A stretch of 62,554 bases of DNA, taken from positions 1 to 62,554 of the forward strand of contig CAZLEA010000006.1 in the NCBI GenBank assembly GCA_964558445.1, read 5' to 3'. Source of the DNA: CAYXVJ01 sp964558445 (GTDB lineage Bacteria > Bacillota > Clostridia > Saccharofermentanales > Fastidiosipilaceae). Both the position numbers and the translations under genes were made by a program. Numbering within the stretch: position 1 is the stretch's first letter; the number at the start of each line of letters is the position of its first letter. Below are positions 16,416 through 24,517 of the stretch, piece after piece. Under the pieces are notes generated by a model. That model ran no database searches and had not been told where the DNA came from. It worked only from the letters and a program-made list of their open reading frames with translations.

Positions 16416-16790
16416 TTAGCGACTGACCGCGATGCACTCGATCTCGACTCTACCTCCCTTGGGCAGCGCGGCGACGGCAACGGTCGACCTAGCCGGCTTA
16501 TGCTCACCGAAGAAGTCTGCATACTGCAAATTGACCAGAGCGAAATCATCCATATCGACCAAGAAGATCGTGGTCTTCACCACTTGATCTCTCGCTATAC
16601 CTGCCTCGTCCAAGATGGCACCGAGGTTCGACAACGACAGCTTCGTCTGCTCCATAATACTGTCTGGCATCTCACCGGTCTTCGGGTCGATACCCAGCTG
16701 ACCGGACATAAACAAATAGTCTTGTACGCGGATCGCCTGTGCGTACGGGCCGATGGCAGCCGGGGCCTTATCTGTGTGAATCTGTTTCAT
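16416..16790 (-). CDS. RidA family reactive-intermediate deaminase
   Basis: The 124-residue protein matches RidA/YjgF: PAAIGPYAQAIRVQDYLFMSG at the start, the middle KTTIFLVDMDDF strand and the C-terminal PARSTVAVAALPKGGRVEIE with the conserved Arg that binds the carboxylate and the IECIA end. RidA hydrolyses 2-aminoacrylate and related imines formed by PLP enzymes, protecting other PLP enzymes. GGGAGGAATAAGCC precedes ATG 16790. It is divergent from the alanine dehydrogenase gene and lies 64 bases before the GH95 gene; a metabolic link to Ald (amino-acid imine chemistry) is possible but unproven. Confidence 0.9.
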   Translation of the reverse strand: MKQIHTDKAPAAIGPYAQAIRVQDYLFMSGQLGIDPKTGEMPDSIMEQTKLSLSNLGAILDEAGIARDQVVKTTIFLVDMDDFALVNLQYADFFGEHKPARSTVAVAALPKGGRVEIECIAVSR

Positions 16791-17019
16791 GGCTTATTCC
16801 TCCCAATGGTTAAATGTAACGGATAAATACGCTGGTTTTGGTATAAATAATACATGAGTAGTATAGCAGAGCAACACACGAAACGATGCCGAATCATGGG
16901 TGGGTGTATGTGTTTTTGGTCATAGCTATGGTAAGATAATCGCTATATTTATACTGCTCTCATCTATGAATTGGGTATGACATTCGCTCCCCCTCATGAG
17001 AACTATGAAGGAGAAATCT

Positions 17020-18138
17020 ATGAGAATTGCAAGCGTCCGAGAGATACTAAACAACGAGAACCGAGTCGGTCTAACGCCGGATAACGTTCGAGAGTACAGG
17101 CGACATGGCCATCTTGTGACGCTGGAGGCAGGAGCTGGCGAAGCTTCCGGCTTCAGTGACGAAGCCTATCTGGATGCAGGTGCCGTAATCGAAACCGATG
17201 CGGCCAAGGTCTGGGAGAATTGCGACCTGATGGTCAAGGTCAAGGAACCGCAGGCAGAAGAATATCGCTATCTGCGAGCAGACCTCATCTTGTTCGCCTA
17301 TCTGCATCTGGCCGCCAACGAAGCACTGACGCTCGCCCTCATGGAGAGCGGTTGTACGGCCATCGCCTATGAGACGATCCGTGACCGTGACGGGCAACTC
17401 GCCCTCCTCAAGCCGATGAGTGAGATCGCAGGCCGCCTCGCCATCACGGCGGGCAGCTACTATCTGCAGAAGGCCAACGGCGGATCGGGCGTCCTACTGG
17501 GCAGCTTGCCCGGGCTCGTGCGTCCCAAGGTCGCGATCCTCGGAGCCGGTACCGCGGGTGCGGCAGCGCTTCGCCTCGCAGAGGGTATCGGTGCAGACTG
17601 CCAGGTGCTGGACATCAACCTCGCACGCCTCGCCGAACTCGATACAGAATACAGCGGCAAGATCACGACGATACACTCCACCCCGGAGAGCATCGCCGCC
17701 ACGCTCGCACAAGCGGACCTCGTCGTCGGTACCGTCTTGATCCCCGGCGCTCGCGCACCCAAGCTCGTGAAGCGCTCCGATGTACTGGGTATGCGCCCCG
17801 GCAGCGTCATCGTTGACGTCGCCATCGACCAAGGCGGCTGTACGGAAGTATCCAGACCCACCACTTACGAGAATCCGGTCTACAAGGTCGGTGACGTAAC
17901 AATGTACTGCGTGGCCAACATGCCGGGCAGTGTCCCCTACTCCTCCACCCTGGCACTCACGAACGCGACGCTCTCCTACGGACTTGCGATCGCCGATCAC
18001 GGCTTGACAGATGCTGCCAAGCGTATGCCCGGTCTGGGACTTGGCGTCAATACTTATGGCGGCCAAGTTACGGTCGAGAGAATCGCCGAGAGCTTCGGAC
18101 TGGACTATCATGAACTAGAGCTGACACCGACGAGCTAA
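17020..18138 (+). CDS. ald: Alanine dehydrogenase
   Basis: Starting at ATG 17020 (AAGGAGAAATCT upstream) the protein is 372 residues, the usual size. MVKVKEPQ holds the substrate-binding Lys, FAYLHLAA the catalytic His, and VAILGAGTAGAAALRLAEG the NAD-binding Rossmann loop followed by CQVLDIN (acidic residue for NAD). The C-terminal NMPGSVPYSSTLALTNATL block is typical of Ald. It interconverts L-alanine with pyruvate and ammonia using NAD. In a fermenter it can release NH3 from alanine or regenerate NAD. An in-frame ATG at 16996 is less likely because the ribosome binding site falls inside that longer reading. Confidence 0.93.
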   Translation: MRIASVREILNNENRVGLTPDNVREYRRHGHLVTLEAGAGEASGFSDEAYLDAGAVIETDAAKVWENCDLMVKVKEPQAEEYRYLRADLILFAYLHLAANEALTLALMESGCTAIAYETIRDRDGQLALLKPMSEIAGRLAITAGSYYLQKANGGSGVLLGSLPGLVRPKVAILGAGTAGAAALRLAEGIGADCQVLDINLARLAELDTEYSGKITTIHSTPESIAATLAQADLVVGTVLIPGARAPKLVKRSDVLGMRPGSVIVDVAIDQGGCTEVSRPTTYENPVYKVGDVTMYCVANMPGSVPYSSTLALTNATLSYGLAIADHGLTDAAKRMPGLGLGVNTYGGQVTVERIAESFGLDYHELELTPTS

Positions 18139-18183
18139 GCACCAGGTATTAGCTATCCGGATGCAGCAGCGAAGGAGCTTACT

Positions 18184-18477
18184 ATGACAGATGCAAACAA
18201 GTCTCCGTGGAGCAAGATTATCCTGCTTGTATTGTCCCTCTTCACGGCGGTATCGCCGATCGACCTCCTGCCGGACGTGCTGCCGGTGCTCGGCCAAGTT
18301 GACGATATGATCGCGATCGGTATCCTGATCGCCCTGCTCGTCTCCTATCTACGCAAGCGCAAGCGGGCCGAATCGTCTCCGGATGGCCGAGGCGGCCATC
18401 AAACGAGCCAGCGAGGCTATGAGAACGCCAAATATGCGGGCGAGGATGAGGGCGGCGAGAGTTTCTACAAACCCTAA
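18184..18477 (+). CDS. YkvA/DUF1232 family membrane protein
   Basis: The 97-residue protein contains the DUF1232 signature SPIDLLPDVLPVLGQVDDM flanked by two hydrophobic stretches (IILLVLSLFTAV and IAIGILIALLVSYL). It then has a basic and polar tail (RKRKRAESSPDGRGG) that is probably cytoplasmic. The domain's function is unknown. GAAGGAGCTTACT precedes ATG 18184. It follows ald by 45 bases and could be co-transcribed. The next feature is a strong hairpin, so the transcript probably ends here. Confidence 0.85.
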   Translation: MTDANKSPWSKIILLVLSLFTAVSPIDLLPDVLPVLGQVDDMIAIGILIALLVSYLRKRKRAESSPDGRGGHQTSQRGYENAKYAGEDEGGESFYKP

Positions 18478-18504
18478 GCACAGCGCTTACGACAAGAACT
18501 AGAC

Positions 18505-18548
18505 CAAGAGCTTCTACGAACCCTAGCTAGGGCGAATAGAAGCTCTTG
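18505..18548. terminator. Bidirectional terminator with nested palindromes
   Basis: CAAGAGCTTCTA (18505-18516) pairs with TAGAAGCTCTTG (18537-18548), and between them CCCTAGCTAGGG (18521-18532) is itself a palindrome flanked by CGAA on each side. It lies between the convergent YkvA-like and sulfatase genes. There is no long T-run on either strand. Confidence 0.7.
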
Positions 18549-18584
18549 TTCATCTGTTATCAAACCGAAGTTATCTATACCGGA

Positions 18585-19967
18585 TTATCCCCAGTAGTTT
18601 CTGCCTAGTGTTCGCTCGAGTTCACCCGAAGCTTCTGCTTCCTCTAGAAGACAGGCTCTAAGCTCTGTGACCGTATCGCCATAACTCTCGTCATATACAA
18701 GATTCATCGTCTCATAGGGATCCGCCTCGAGGTTATAGAGAGCAGGGGTCTCTCGGCCCTCATGTCTATGTTCCATATATTTGTAGGGACCACGGCGAAT
18801 CGCTCGGATCTTGTCCGTGTAGGCCAAGTAGAGTCGATCTCTGATCTCGGCCGTCTCGTCACTAAACGCACGATAGAAACTCTGCCCATCCACACCCTCG
18901 GGCAGCTCGATACCGAGCAGCTCGCAGATCGTCGGATAGATATCGTAGAGATAGACCGGCTGCTCCCTCGTCTCTCCTCGGGGAATCGCAGGCCCGCTGA
19001 AGATCAGCGGCACATGGACGCTGTGCTCGTAGAGATTCTGCTTGCCAAACAGGCCATGCTGACCGATCGCCAGGCCGTTGTCGGCAGAATAAATCACGAT
19101 GGTGTTATCGAGCTTACCCGTCTCCTCAAGCTTATCCAGGATTCGTCCCACCTGATGGTCGATGTGAGAGATCATGCCGTAGTACTCGGCAAGCTGGCGG
19201 CGCGTATCGTCCGGCCTTCGCGGATAGGGGGCTAGAAGCTCATCTCTACAGTCCGTATTCCCGTATTCGATCGGATGCATCGCCATGAAGTTCGGCGGCA
19301 ACTCCATCTCGCTCGGGTCATAGAGCTCTCGGAAGCGATCGGGCATCGTCCGCGGGTCGTGGGGTGCGAGAAGCGCGAGGTAGCAGAAGAAGGGCTTGTC
19401 CAGGTCTTGGTCCAGGAAGTCGATGACACCGGAGGCCAGCATATCCGTCGAGTGCTCGCCTGTGTGCGCATGGTCTGCGATATACGATTGCGTCCTGTTA
19501 CTGAAGAAGAAGTTATCGACCATCCTCAGCCGAGACTCGTAGCGCCCCGTCGGGTCAAACTGATGGACCGGCACGTTCCAGTGGTCGTGCATGCCACCGA
19601 AGAAGATGTTGTCTCCGCTCGTGAAGCTACGGGCGTAGGACTCCACTCCGTTATGCCACTTACCTGTTCCGAAGGTTTCGTAACCTGCCTCCTGAAGCAG
19701 TTCACCGAGCATCTTGTGGTCCGGAGCGATCGACTGACCCTCCTCGTGGATTTGAAACAACGAGCGTCCCGTATGCAGCATCGCGCGGCTCGGCATACAA
19801 ACTGCCCCATTCGAACCACCCGGTATGTGAGCCTCTGTGAAGGCAAGCCCATCTTGTACCAAGCGGTCCAAATGAGGCGTATGAATCGCATCATTACCTA
19901 ATTTGTTTATCGTTCCTGCTCTCTGATCGTCGGCGAAGATAAATAGTATATTCGGCTTCTGTCCCAT
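18585..19967 (-). CDS. Sulfatase (S1 family, Cys-type)
   Basis: The 460-residue protein has NILFIFADDQRAGTINK (metal-binding Asp-Asp), the maturation motif CMPSRAMLHTGR (C-x-P-S-R, Cys converted to formylglycine), GTGKWHNG and YSADNGLAIGQHGLFGK with the later metal and active-site residues. Sulfatases of this kind release sulfate from carbohydrates. The Cys-type motif in a probable anaerobe implies a radical-SAM maturase (anSME) elsewhere in the genome; none is in this window. No signal peptide is visible, so it may act on imported fragments or use another export route. TAGGAGGAGAAC precedes ATG 19967. A second sulfatase lies at 53051-54427. Confidence 0.92.
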   Translation of the reverse strand: MGQKPNILFIFADDQRAGTINKLGNDAIHTPHLDRLVQDGLAFTEAHIPGGSNGAVCMPSRAMLHTGRSLFQIHEEGQSIAPDHKMLGELLQEAGYETFGTGKWHNGVESYARSFTSGDNIFFGGMHDHWNVPVHQFDPTGRYESRLRMVDNFFFSNRTQSYIADHAHTGEHSTDMLASGVIDFLDQDLDKPFFCYLALLAPHDPRTMPDRFRELYDPSEMELPPNFMAMHPIEYGNTDCRDELLAPYPRRPDDTRRQLAEYYGMISHIDHQVGRILDKLEETGKLDNTIVIYSADNGLAIGQHGLFGKQNLYEHSVHVPLIFSGPAIPRGETREQPVYLYDIYPTICELLGIELPEGVDGQSFYRAFSDETAEIRDRLYLAYTDKIRAIRRGPYKYMEHRHEGRETPALYNLEADPYETMNLVYDESYGDTVTELRACLLEEAEASGELERTLGRNYWG

Positions 19968-20022
19968 GTTCTCCTCCTATGACAGCGAATCATTCGTATT
20001 TATCTTACCACTGTAAGTGAGC

Positions 20023-20644
20023 TTACGAGCGCAGCCCCATGCCGCCTTCCAGCGTGATGGTCTCGCCGGACATATACTTGAAATCGGGGGAGCCCAGGTG
20101 GACACAGACACGGCCGATCTCGAGTTCCGGATCGCCGAAGCGCCCCATCGGTACGGCCTTGAGGTTCTTCTCGTACGCTTCCGGATAGGCGTCGCGGAAG
20201 TTCTCGAGCTGAGAGGTCATGGCGAGCGGGCAGATCACGTTGACGTTGATGTTGTCCGGGCCCCACTCCGTTGCAGCGACGCGGGTGAGACCGCGAGATC
20301 GAACTGCTCCGTCGTCTGCGTGGCAAGCGGGACACCTGAGGCAGAGGCCTGCGCGTTGTTGATCAAAACATCGATTCCGGAGAATCGCTCCACGACCTGC
20401 AAGACGGCCTGCTTCACGGCTTCTTCCGACACCGAGTCCTTGGAGACATCGACCGGCAGTGCGAGAACCTCTAACCCATAGAGACGCTCGAGCTCCTCCT
20501 TGGCGTCGATAAGCTTCTGATCATTTCTGCCAGTGATGGCGATATTCGCACCTTCATTAGCATAAGCGATGGTGATGCCGTAGCCGATGGATTTGGCCTT
20601 ACCGCCGCCGGTGATTCAGACCGTTTGCCTTCACAAATACCCAT
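20023..20644 (-). pseudogene. Decayed short-chain dehydrogenase/reductase gene
   Basis: The pieces of one SDR can be read in three frames. ATG 20644 has AAAGGAGAG upstream and starts MGICEGK. A frame change plus an in-frame TGA (20616-20618) precedes the Rossmann loop ITGGGKAKSIGYGITIAYA. That frame runs through GIDVLINNAQASAS to EQFDLA near 20300, where the sequence jumps frame to GLTRVAATEWGPDN and then VNVICPLAMTSQL and the terminal GETITLEGGMGLRS. The central part that should hold the YxxxK catalytic site is missing, about 50 residues short of a normal SDR. The gene therefore has at least two lesions and cannot make an active enzyme. A local assembly error could explain the first lesion but hardly the second. 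Confidence 0.8.
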
Positions 20645-20901
20645 AATACACTCTCCTTTAAATCGATAAATTGAGATCACGTCGGGAAATATATACCTCT
20701 GATATATAAATGTCGATATCATTCAAATAGATCAATACGGCAGAGAATTCCGGCTAAATTTGTCGAGAATTTACGATAATGTAGTTGACGATTTTACATT
20801 TATGGGTTAACGTTAAATTGCTATCGATTCAAGAGTCAATCCTTGTGCGTTTGACACAAGACGCCTCCGAGCAAGCGATACGTTAGCGAAAGGAGAAGAT
20901 C

Positions 20902-21210
20902 ATGCAGAAGAAGTATTATGGTAGCTTCATATCCGTCGACACGGCCAAGGCAGCCGTCAACAGCCTCGTGGCAGAAGGACATGATCGATCGGATATCACG
21001 CTCTTGTCCAGTCCCCTGATAGCGGACGAACTGGCGGATGCAACCTACATCCCCGTCCTGCCGAATCCGGGCGATGACAATCACTCGGGACTGAAGAAGA
21101 TCAAGTCCCTGTTCAAGAAGGACGATGAGCCGAACGCCGACGACCCTTACAGTCTATACAAGGAAGAGATCGATCAAGGCAAGATCGTGATCTTGGTAGA
21201 TGAGAAGTAA
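20902..21210 (+). CDS. YflT/general stress protein 17M-like protein
   Basis: The 102-residue protein begins YYGSFISVDTAKAAVNSLVAEGHDRSDITLL, the pattern of the general-stress-protein 17M (YflT) domain: a strand, a helix pairing sequence positions, and a second strand. It ends with a short Lys-rich link and YKEEIDQGKIVILVDE, the second conserved block. Its biochemical role is unknown; in Bacillus the relative is stress-induced. GCGAAAGGAGAAG precedes ATG 20902. A 35-base hairpin repeat follows the stop by 25 bases. Confidence 0.75.
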   Translation: MQKKYYGSFISVDTAKAAVNSLVAEGHDRSDITLLSSPLIADELADATYIPVLPNPGDDNHSGLKKIKSLFKKDDEPNADDPYSLYKEEIDQGKIVILVDEK

Positions 21211-21235
21211 GAACTTGTGTCTTGTAAACAGTAGG

Positions 21236-21270
21236 ATGCTCCCTCGATACGTATCGGGGGAGCATCTGCT
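21236..21270 (+). repeat. 35-bp direct repeat, copy 1 (hairpin/terminator-like)
   Basis: ATGCTCCC, then CGATAC/GTATCG around a central axis, then GGGAGCAT form an almost perfect 30-base palindrome with one T-G pair. The run continues CTGCT. The same 35 bases occur at 23629-23663, so the DUF2325-like gene lies exactly between the two. Here it follows the YflT-like gene and probably acts as its terminator. Confidence 0.85.
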
Positions 21271-21348
21271 GTATTCTTTCTGATATAATTCGACTAGATA
21301 TCTCGAAGCCATCCGCCACGTAATATTAGTCCGCATCGGAGGTACCAC

Positions 21349-23619
21349 ATGTTTATCGACAAATTCAGACCCAACGATGATTTCCCGGAGATGGGCTTCC
21401 TCTCAGATGACGAACTTAAGATTCTTCAACAGATGAAGGACGTAAGTACTTGGTTGTTCTACAAGCTCTTATCCGAACATCATAACTTCTTCTCGCAAAT
21501 GCATAATAGCAAAATGGTCAGCAAAGATTTCCACAAATATATCGAGCAACTCAAGCGTATCATCAGGGCTTTTGTTAGCAATTTGAATGCCGAGGAGCGG
21601 AGAATCTACCGTGTCGACTGGTATGAGAAGCAATTCGCGCTTGGCAGGCGCGCCGACATCTTCTATCATCAGAGCGAGATAAACAGTAGAGCGCATCAGA
21701 GCAACTTCACCCTCGGATTAGATCCCGGTTTAGCTCAGGATATCTACAAACATTTCTTCGAGTGGATCGCATGGTTCAATATGTTAAATAAAGAAACAGA
21801 GCCAATCGACGATGAGCTATTCGATGACGATGAGCTATACGATGATGAATCCCCGAGTGATGAAGAACTAAGTGATGAGGAGCTACTCGCGCAGATCATC
21901 ACTCGGATGCCGAAGCCGCAATACTTCCACTTCATCTACGCTATCGGCCGCTTACTCGATCGCGAGCTGATCGCCAAGATCAACGCCCTCATCGCACCCT
22001 ACAAAGAGAATTTGCGGACCGTGTCAACAAACGTTTCGATCTTCGTTACCAAATCGGAGCAGATGTCGCTCCCTCTATACATCACTGAACCGCTTCTGAA
22101 ACTGGTCGCACTGATCGAGTATTGTCGCAAGCTCGAGATAAAGGGACATCAAAAGGATGCAGTCCTGTTGAAATCTGAGATAAAGGAATTTGTTCGCATC
22201 TTCATTCCAGAGGAACTATATAAGCTCTGCACCCTCGACGTCTTGGATTCGACAGTACTCTGTCAACCATATCTGGAACTGCTCTGTACGGCAAGCAATC
22301 AGACTCTTGACATATCCCCTCCGGGAGCAAACACCTTCTTCGATCGATATGATCTCCTATCGCTTGATCTATTAGAGCAACAAAAGACATACCGTATGGG
22401 CATCTGTGACCTTACAACGATCGTCAACGAATATCGGGAATTGTCCGGGCTTCCTCTTATCTATCAGTATAACGATGAGTACGATGCCTGTTTGCGAATG
22501 CAGATAGATGACCTCATGGCATTCGATAACTCTCGCTACCAATCCAATCAATTCATCTCACCACCGGACTTCGTACGTGAAGCGAGAGAAGCGGTTCTCG
22601 GTGCACCTTATTCTCGCAGTCCCGAATCAATTCATAAACTAGCTATGGAATCTATGCTTATCCCACTACTCTACGTAGAATACAGCAATATGCTGCCGCA
22701 TCAAACGATCGTCCGCTTAGCAGAGTTCGACGATTATAGCGCAGCCGATCTGGACCGACTCTACTGGGATGCCAGCGTCATCTGGGCTCGCCTAAACGGT
22801 GAAACGGGTCATCGTCGCTGGCTTAATACCTGGCTACGTAAGCATCTATCGGAATCGAGAACGAAGACGGCTATTCGCGAACTCTTCTATCTCGCCCTAT
22901 ACATGGACACGCTCCATAGCGGGCTGCACCACCACCACTTCATGTCCACCTTGTCACTGGCTAGGGGCGAACTCCTCTTCCAACACATAGAAGACCTACC
23001 GGAGGTCTTGCCACTTGCGCCATCGGTGCCTAAACAAGCATCAATGACGCAGGAGACGCAGGAGACTCCTCCCCAAACTCCGGAGAGGACAGAGTCGAAT
23101 TCAGATACAGCTGATGTAATCTGGCTGGAGAAGAAGATCAAGGCCCTGCAAGCAGAGAGAGAACGAATGTATCAGGAGCTTCGCGAGACACGTCAACAAA
23201 TGGACAAGGAACAAGCGCAGCACAAGGATACCAAGCAAGCGCTCAAGACTGCACTCGAAGTCATCGATACCCTGGATGACGGCACACTTCCGACTGCAAG
23301 CGAAGATGATTTCGACAGCAGCGACCAGTCATCTCTCCCCTATTTGGGCGAGGGGATCATACTCGGTGGACACAACAATTGGCATCATAAGCTTCGCGCT
23401 TACTTGCCGAACTTCGATTTTGTCGAGGGGACATCTACGAATTTCGATACGAATCGTCTGAAACGCTACAGAAATGTCTTTTGCTTCACGAATCACTGCA
23501 CACATAAGATGTATTATCGTCTCAAGGTCAACCTTGGTCCCGAACAGAAATTGATTTATCTGCCACAGAATATCCAAACCGTGATGACCATGATCCATGA
23601 TGCGGAAGAATCACAATAG
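21349..23619 (+). CDS. Large uncharacterised protein with coiled coil and C-terminal DUF2325-like domain
   Basis: I do not recognise the whole 756-residue protein. Residues 1-160 are helical and charged. An acidic block lies near 163-180 (DDELFDDDELYDDE) and a helical middle extends to about 560. A low-complexity PT/Q stretch is followed by a coiled coil at about 600-650 (KKIKALQAERERMYQELRET). The last 90 residues contain GGHNNWHHKLRAYLP, then a variable stretch, and FCFTNHCTHKMYYRLK with IYLPQN, the layout of DUF2325 (PF10087), a small Rossmann-like domain of unknown role. There is no signal peptide. GGAGGTACCAC precedes ATG 21349. It is flanked by identical 35-bp repeats and no partner gene is evident. 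Confidence 0.75.
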   Translation: MFIDKFRPNDDFPEMGFLSDDELKILQQMKDVSTWLFYKLLSEHHNFFSQMHNSKMVSKDFHKYIEQLKRIIRAFVSNLNAEERRIYRVDWYEKQFALGRRADIFYHQSEINSRAHQSNFTLGLDPGLAQDIYKHFFEWIAWFNMLNKETEPIDDELFDDDELYDDESPSDEELSDEELLAQIITRMPKPQYFHFIYAIGRLLDRELIAKINALIAPYKENLRTVSTNVSIFVTKSEQMSLPLYITEPLLKLVALIEYCRKLEIKGHQKDAVLLKSEIKEFVRIFIPEELYKLCTLDVLDSTVLCQPYLELLCTASNQTLDISPPGANTFFDRYDLLSLDLLEQQKTYRMGICDLTTIVNEYRELSGLPLIYQYNDEYDACLRMQIDDLMAFDNSRYQSNQFISPPDFVREAREAVLGAPYSRSPESIHKLAMESMLIPLLYVEYSNMLPHQTIVRLAEFDDYSAADLDRLYWDASVIWARLNGETGHRRWLNTWLRKHLSESRTKTAIRELFYLALYMDTLHSGLHHHHFMSTLSLARGELLFQHIEDLPEVLPLAPSVPKQASMTQETQETPPQTPERTESNSDTADVIWLEKKIKALQAERERMYQELRETRQQMDKEQAQHKDTKQALKTALEVIDTLDDGTLPTASEDDFDSSDQSSLPYLGEGIILGGHNNWHHKLRAYLPNFDFVEGTSTNFDTNRLKRYRNVFCFTNHCTHKMYYRLKVNLGPEQKLIYLPQNIQTVMTMIHDAEESQ

Positions 23620-23628
23620 ACAAGAACA

Positions 23629-23663
23629 ATGCTCCCTCGATACGTATCGGGGGAGCATCTGCT
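23629..23663 (+). repeat. 35-bp direct repeat, copy 2 (bidirectional terminator)
   Basis: Identical over 35 bases to 21236-21270. It sits between the convergent DUF2325-like gene (stop 23619) and the ABC permease gene (stop 23677). On the minus strand the hairpin is followed by TTGTTCTTG. Both copies look like the same terminator. Confidence 0.85.
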
Positions 23664-23676
23664 ATAGGTGGGTTTC

Positions 23677-24510
23677 TTATCCCTTTATACCGGATGTGCT
23701 GATACCTTCGACTAGACTCTTCTGGAAGATGGCGAAGATGATTATGATCGGAATCAATGAGGCGACCGACATCGCAAACATCGGTCCATAGTTGGTTCCG
23801 GATTCATCACTGTAGAGTTTGAGCGCATACGCAACCGGATACATCTTCGGCTGATTCAGGTACAACAGGGCACTGAGGAAGTCCCCCCATGCACCCATGA
23901 AGGACATGACCGCAACCGTAGCGATTGCAGGTTTAACCAGCGGTAGCGTGATCTTGGAGAACAATTGGAAGTGATTGCAGCCATCGATCGTAGCCGCTTC
24001 ATCCATGTCATAGGGTATGTTCTTCATGAATTGCATCAACAAGAAGACGTTGAATGCGCCTCCGAAGAAGGAGGGCACGATCAGAGGCAAGAAGGTTCCG
24101 ACCCAGCCAAACGAGTTGAACAGCAAGTAGCGCGGAATCATCATAACCTGTCCCGGTAGCAACATCGTCAGAATCATCAGCGCGAACCAGAGATTCCTGG
24201 TGCGAAACTGTATTCTGGCGAAACCGAAGGCAATCAGCGTACAAGAGACAACGGTGCCTACCGTCTGTAAGACAGATAGGTAGATCGAGTTCTTGAAGAA
24301 CGTTTGGAAACTTAGGCGTGCGAAGCCCTTCCATCCTTGTGTGTAGTTAGAGAACTCGAAGCTTTTGAGCAATAAATTATTGGGGGACGCCAGATATTCC
24401 ACGTTTGTCTTCAGGGACGCGGCGACAAGCCAGATCAACGGATACAACATGATGAAGCTGCCGATCACCATCCCGATGTGATAGAACGTATCTCGAACAC
24501 GGTTTCTCAT
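23677..24510 (-). CDS. Carbohydrate ABC transporter permease, MalG/UgpE type (CUT1)
   Basis: Starting at ATG 24510 the protein has 277 residues, the usual size, with six predicted membrane helices. It carries the EAA loop MDEAATIDGCNHFQLFSKITLPLVKP (EAA---G---------I-LP) that contacts the ATPase. The start lies seven bases after the stop of the partner permease; the ribosome binding site AGAGGAAG is inside that gene's last codons. A longer frame from 24570 would overlap the partner by over 50 bases. With the other permease it forms the transmembrane pore for an oligosaccharide importer. No ATPase gene is present, so a shared MsmK-type ATPase probably energises it. Confidence 0.9.
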   Translation of the reverse strand: MRNRVRDTFYHIGMVIGSFIMLYPLIWLVAASLKTNVEYLASPNNLLLKSFEFSNYTQGWKGFARLSFQTFFKNSIYLSVLQTVGTVVSCTLIAFGFARIQFRTRNLWFALMILTMLLPGQVMMIPRYLLFNSFGWVGTFLPLIVPSFFGGAFNVFLLMQFMKNIPYDMDEAATIDGCNHFQLFSKITLPLVKPAIATVAVMSFMGAWGDFLSALLYLNQPKMYPVAYALKLYSDESGTNYGPMFAMSVASLIPIIIIFAIFQKSLVEGISTSGIKG

Positions 24511-24517
24511 CTTCTGA

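Noticed and set aside
20785..20816. TTGACG and the palindrome TTAACGTTAA as the promoter/operator of the YflT-like gene
   Set aside because: The -10 matches only three of six at 17-base spacing, and the palindrome is short and AT-rich.
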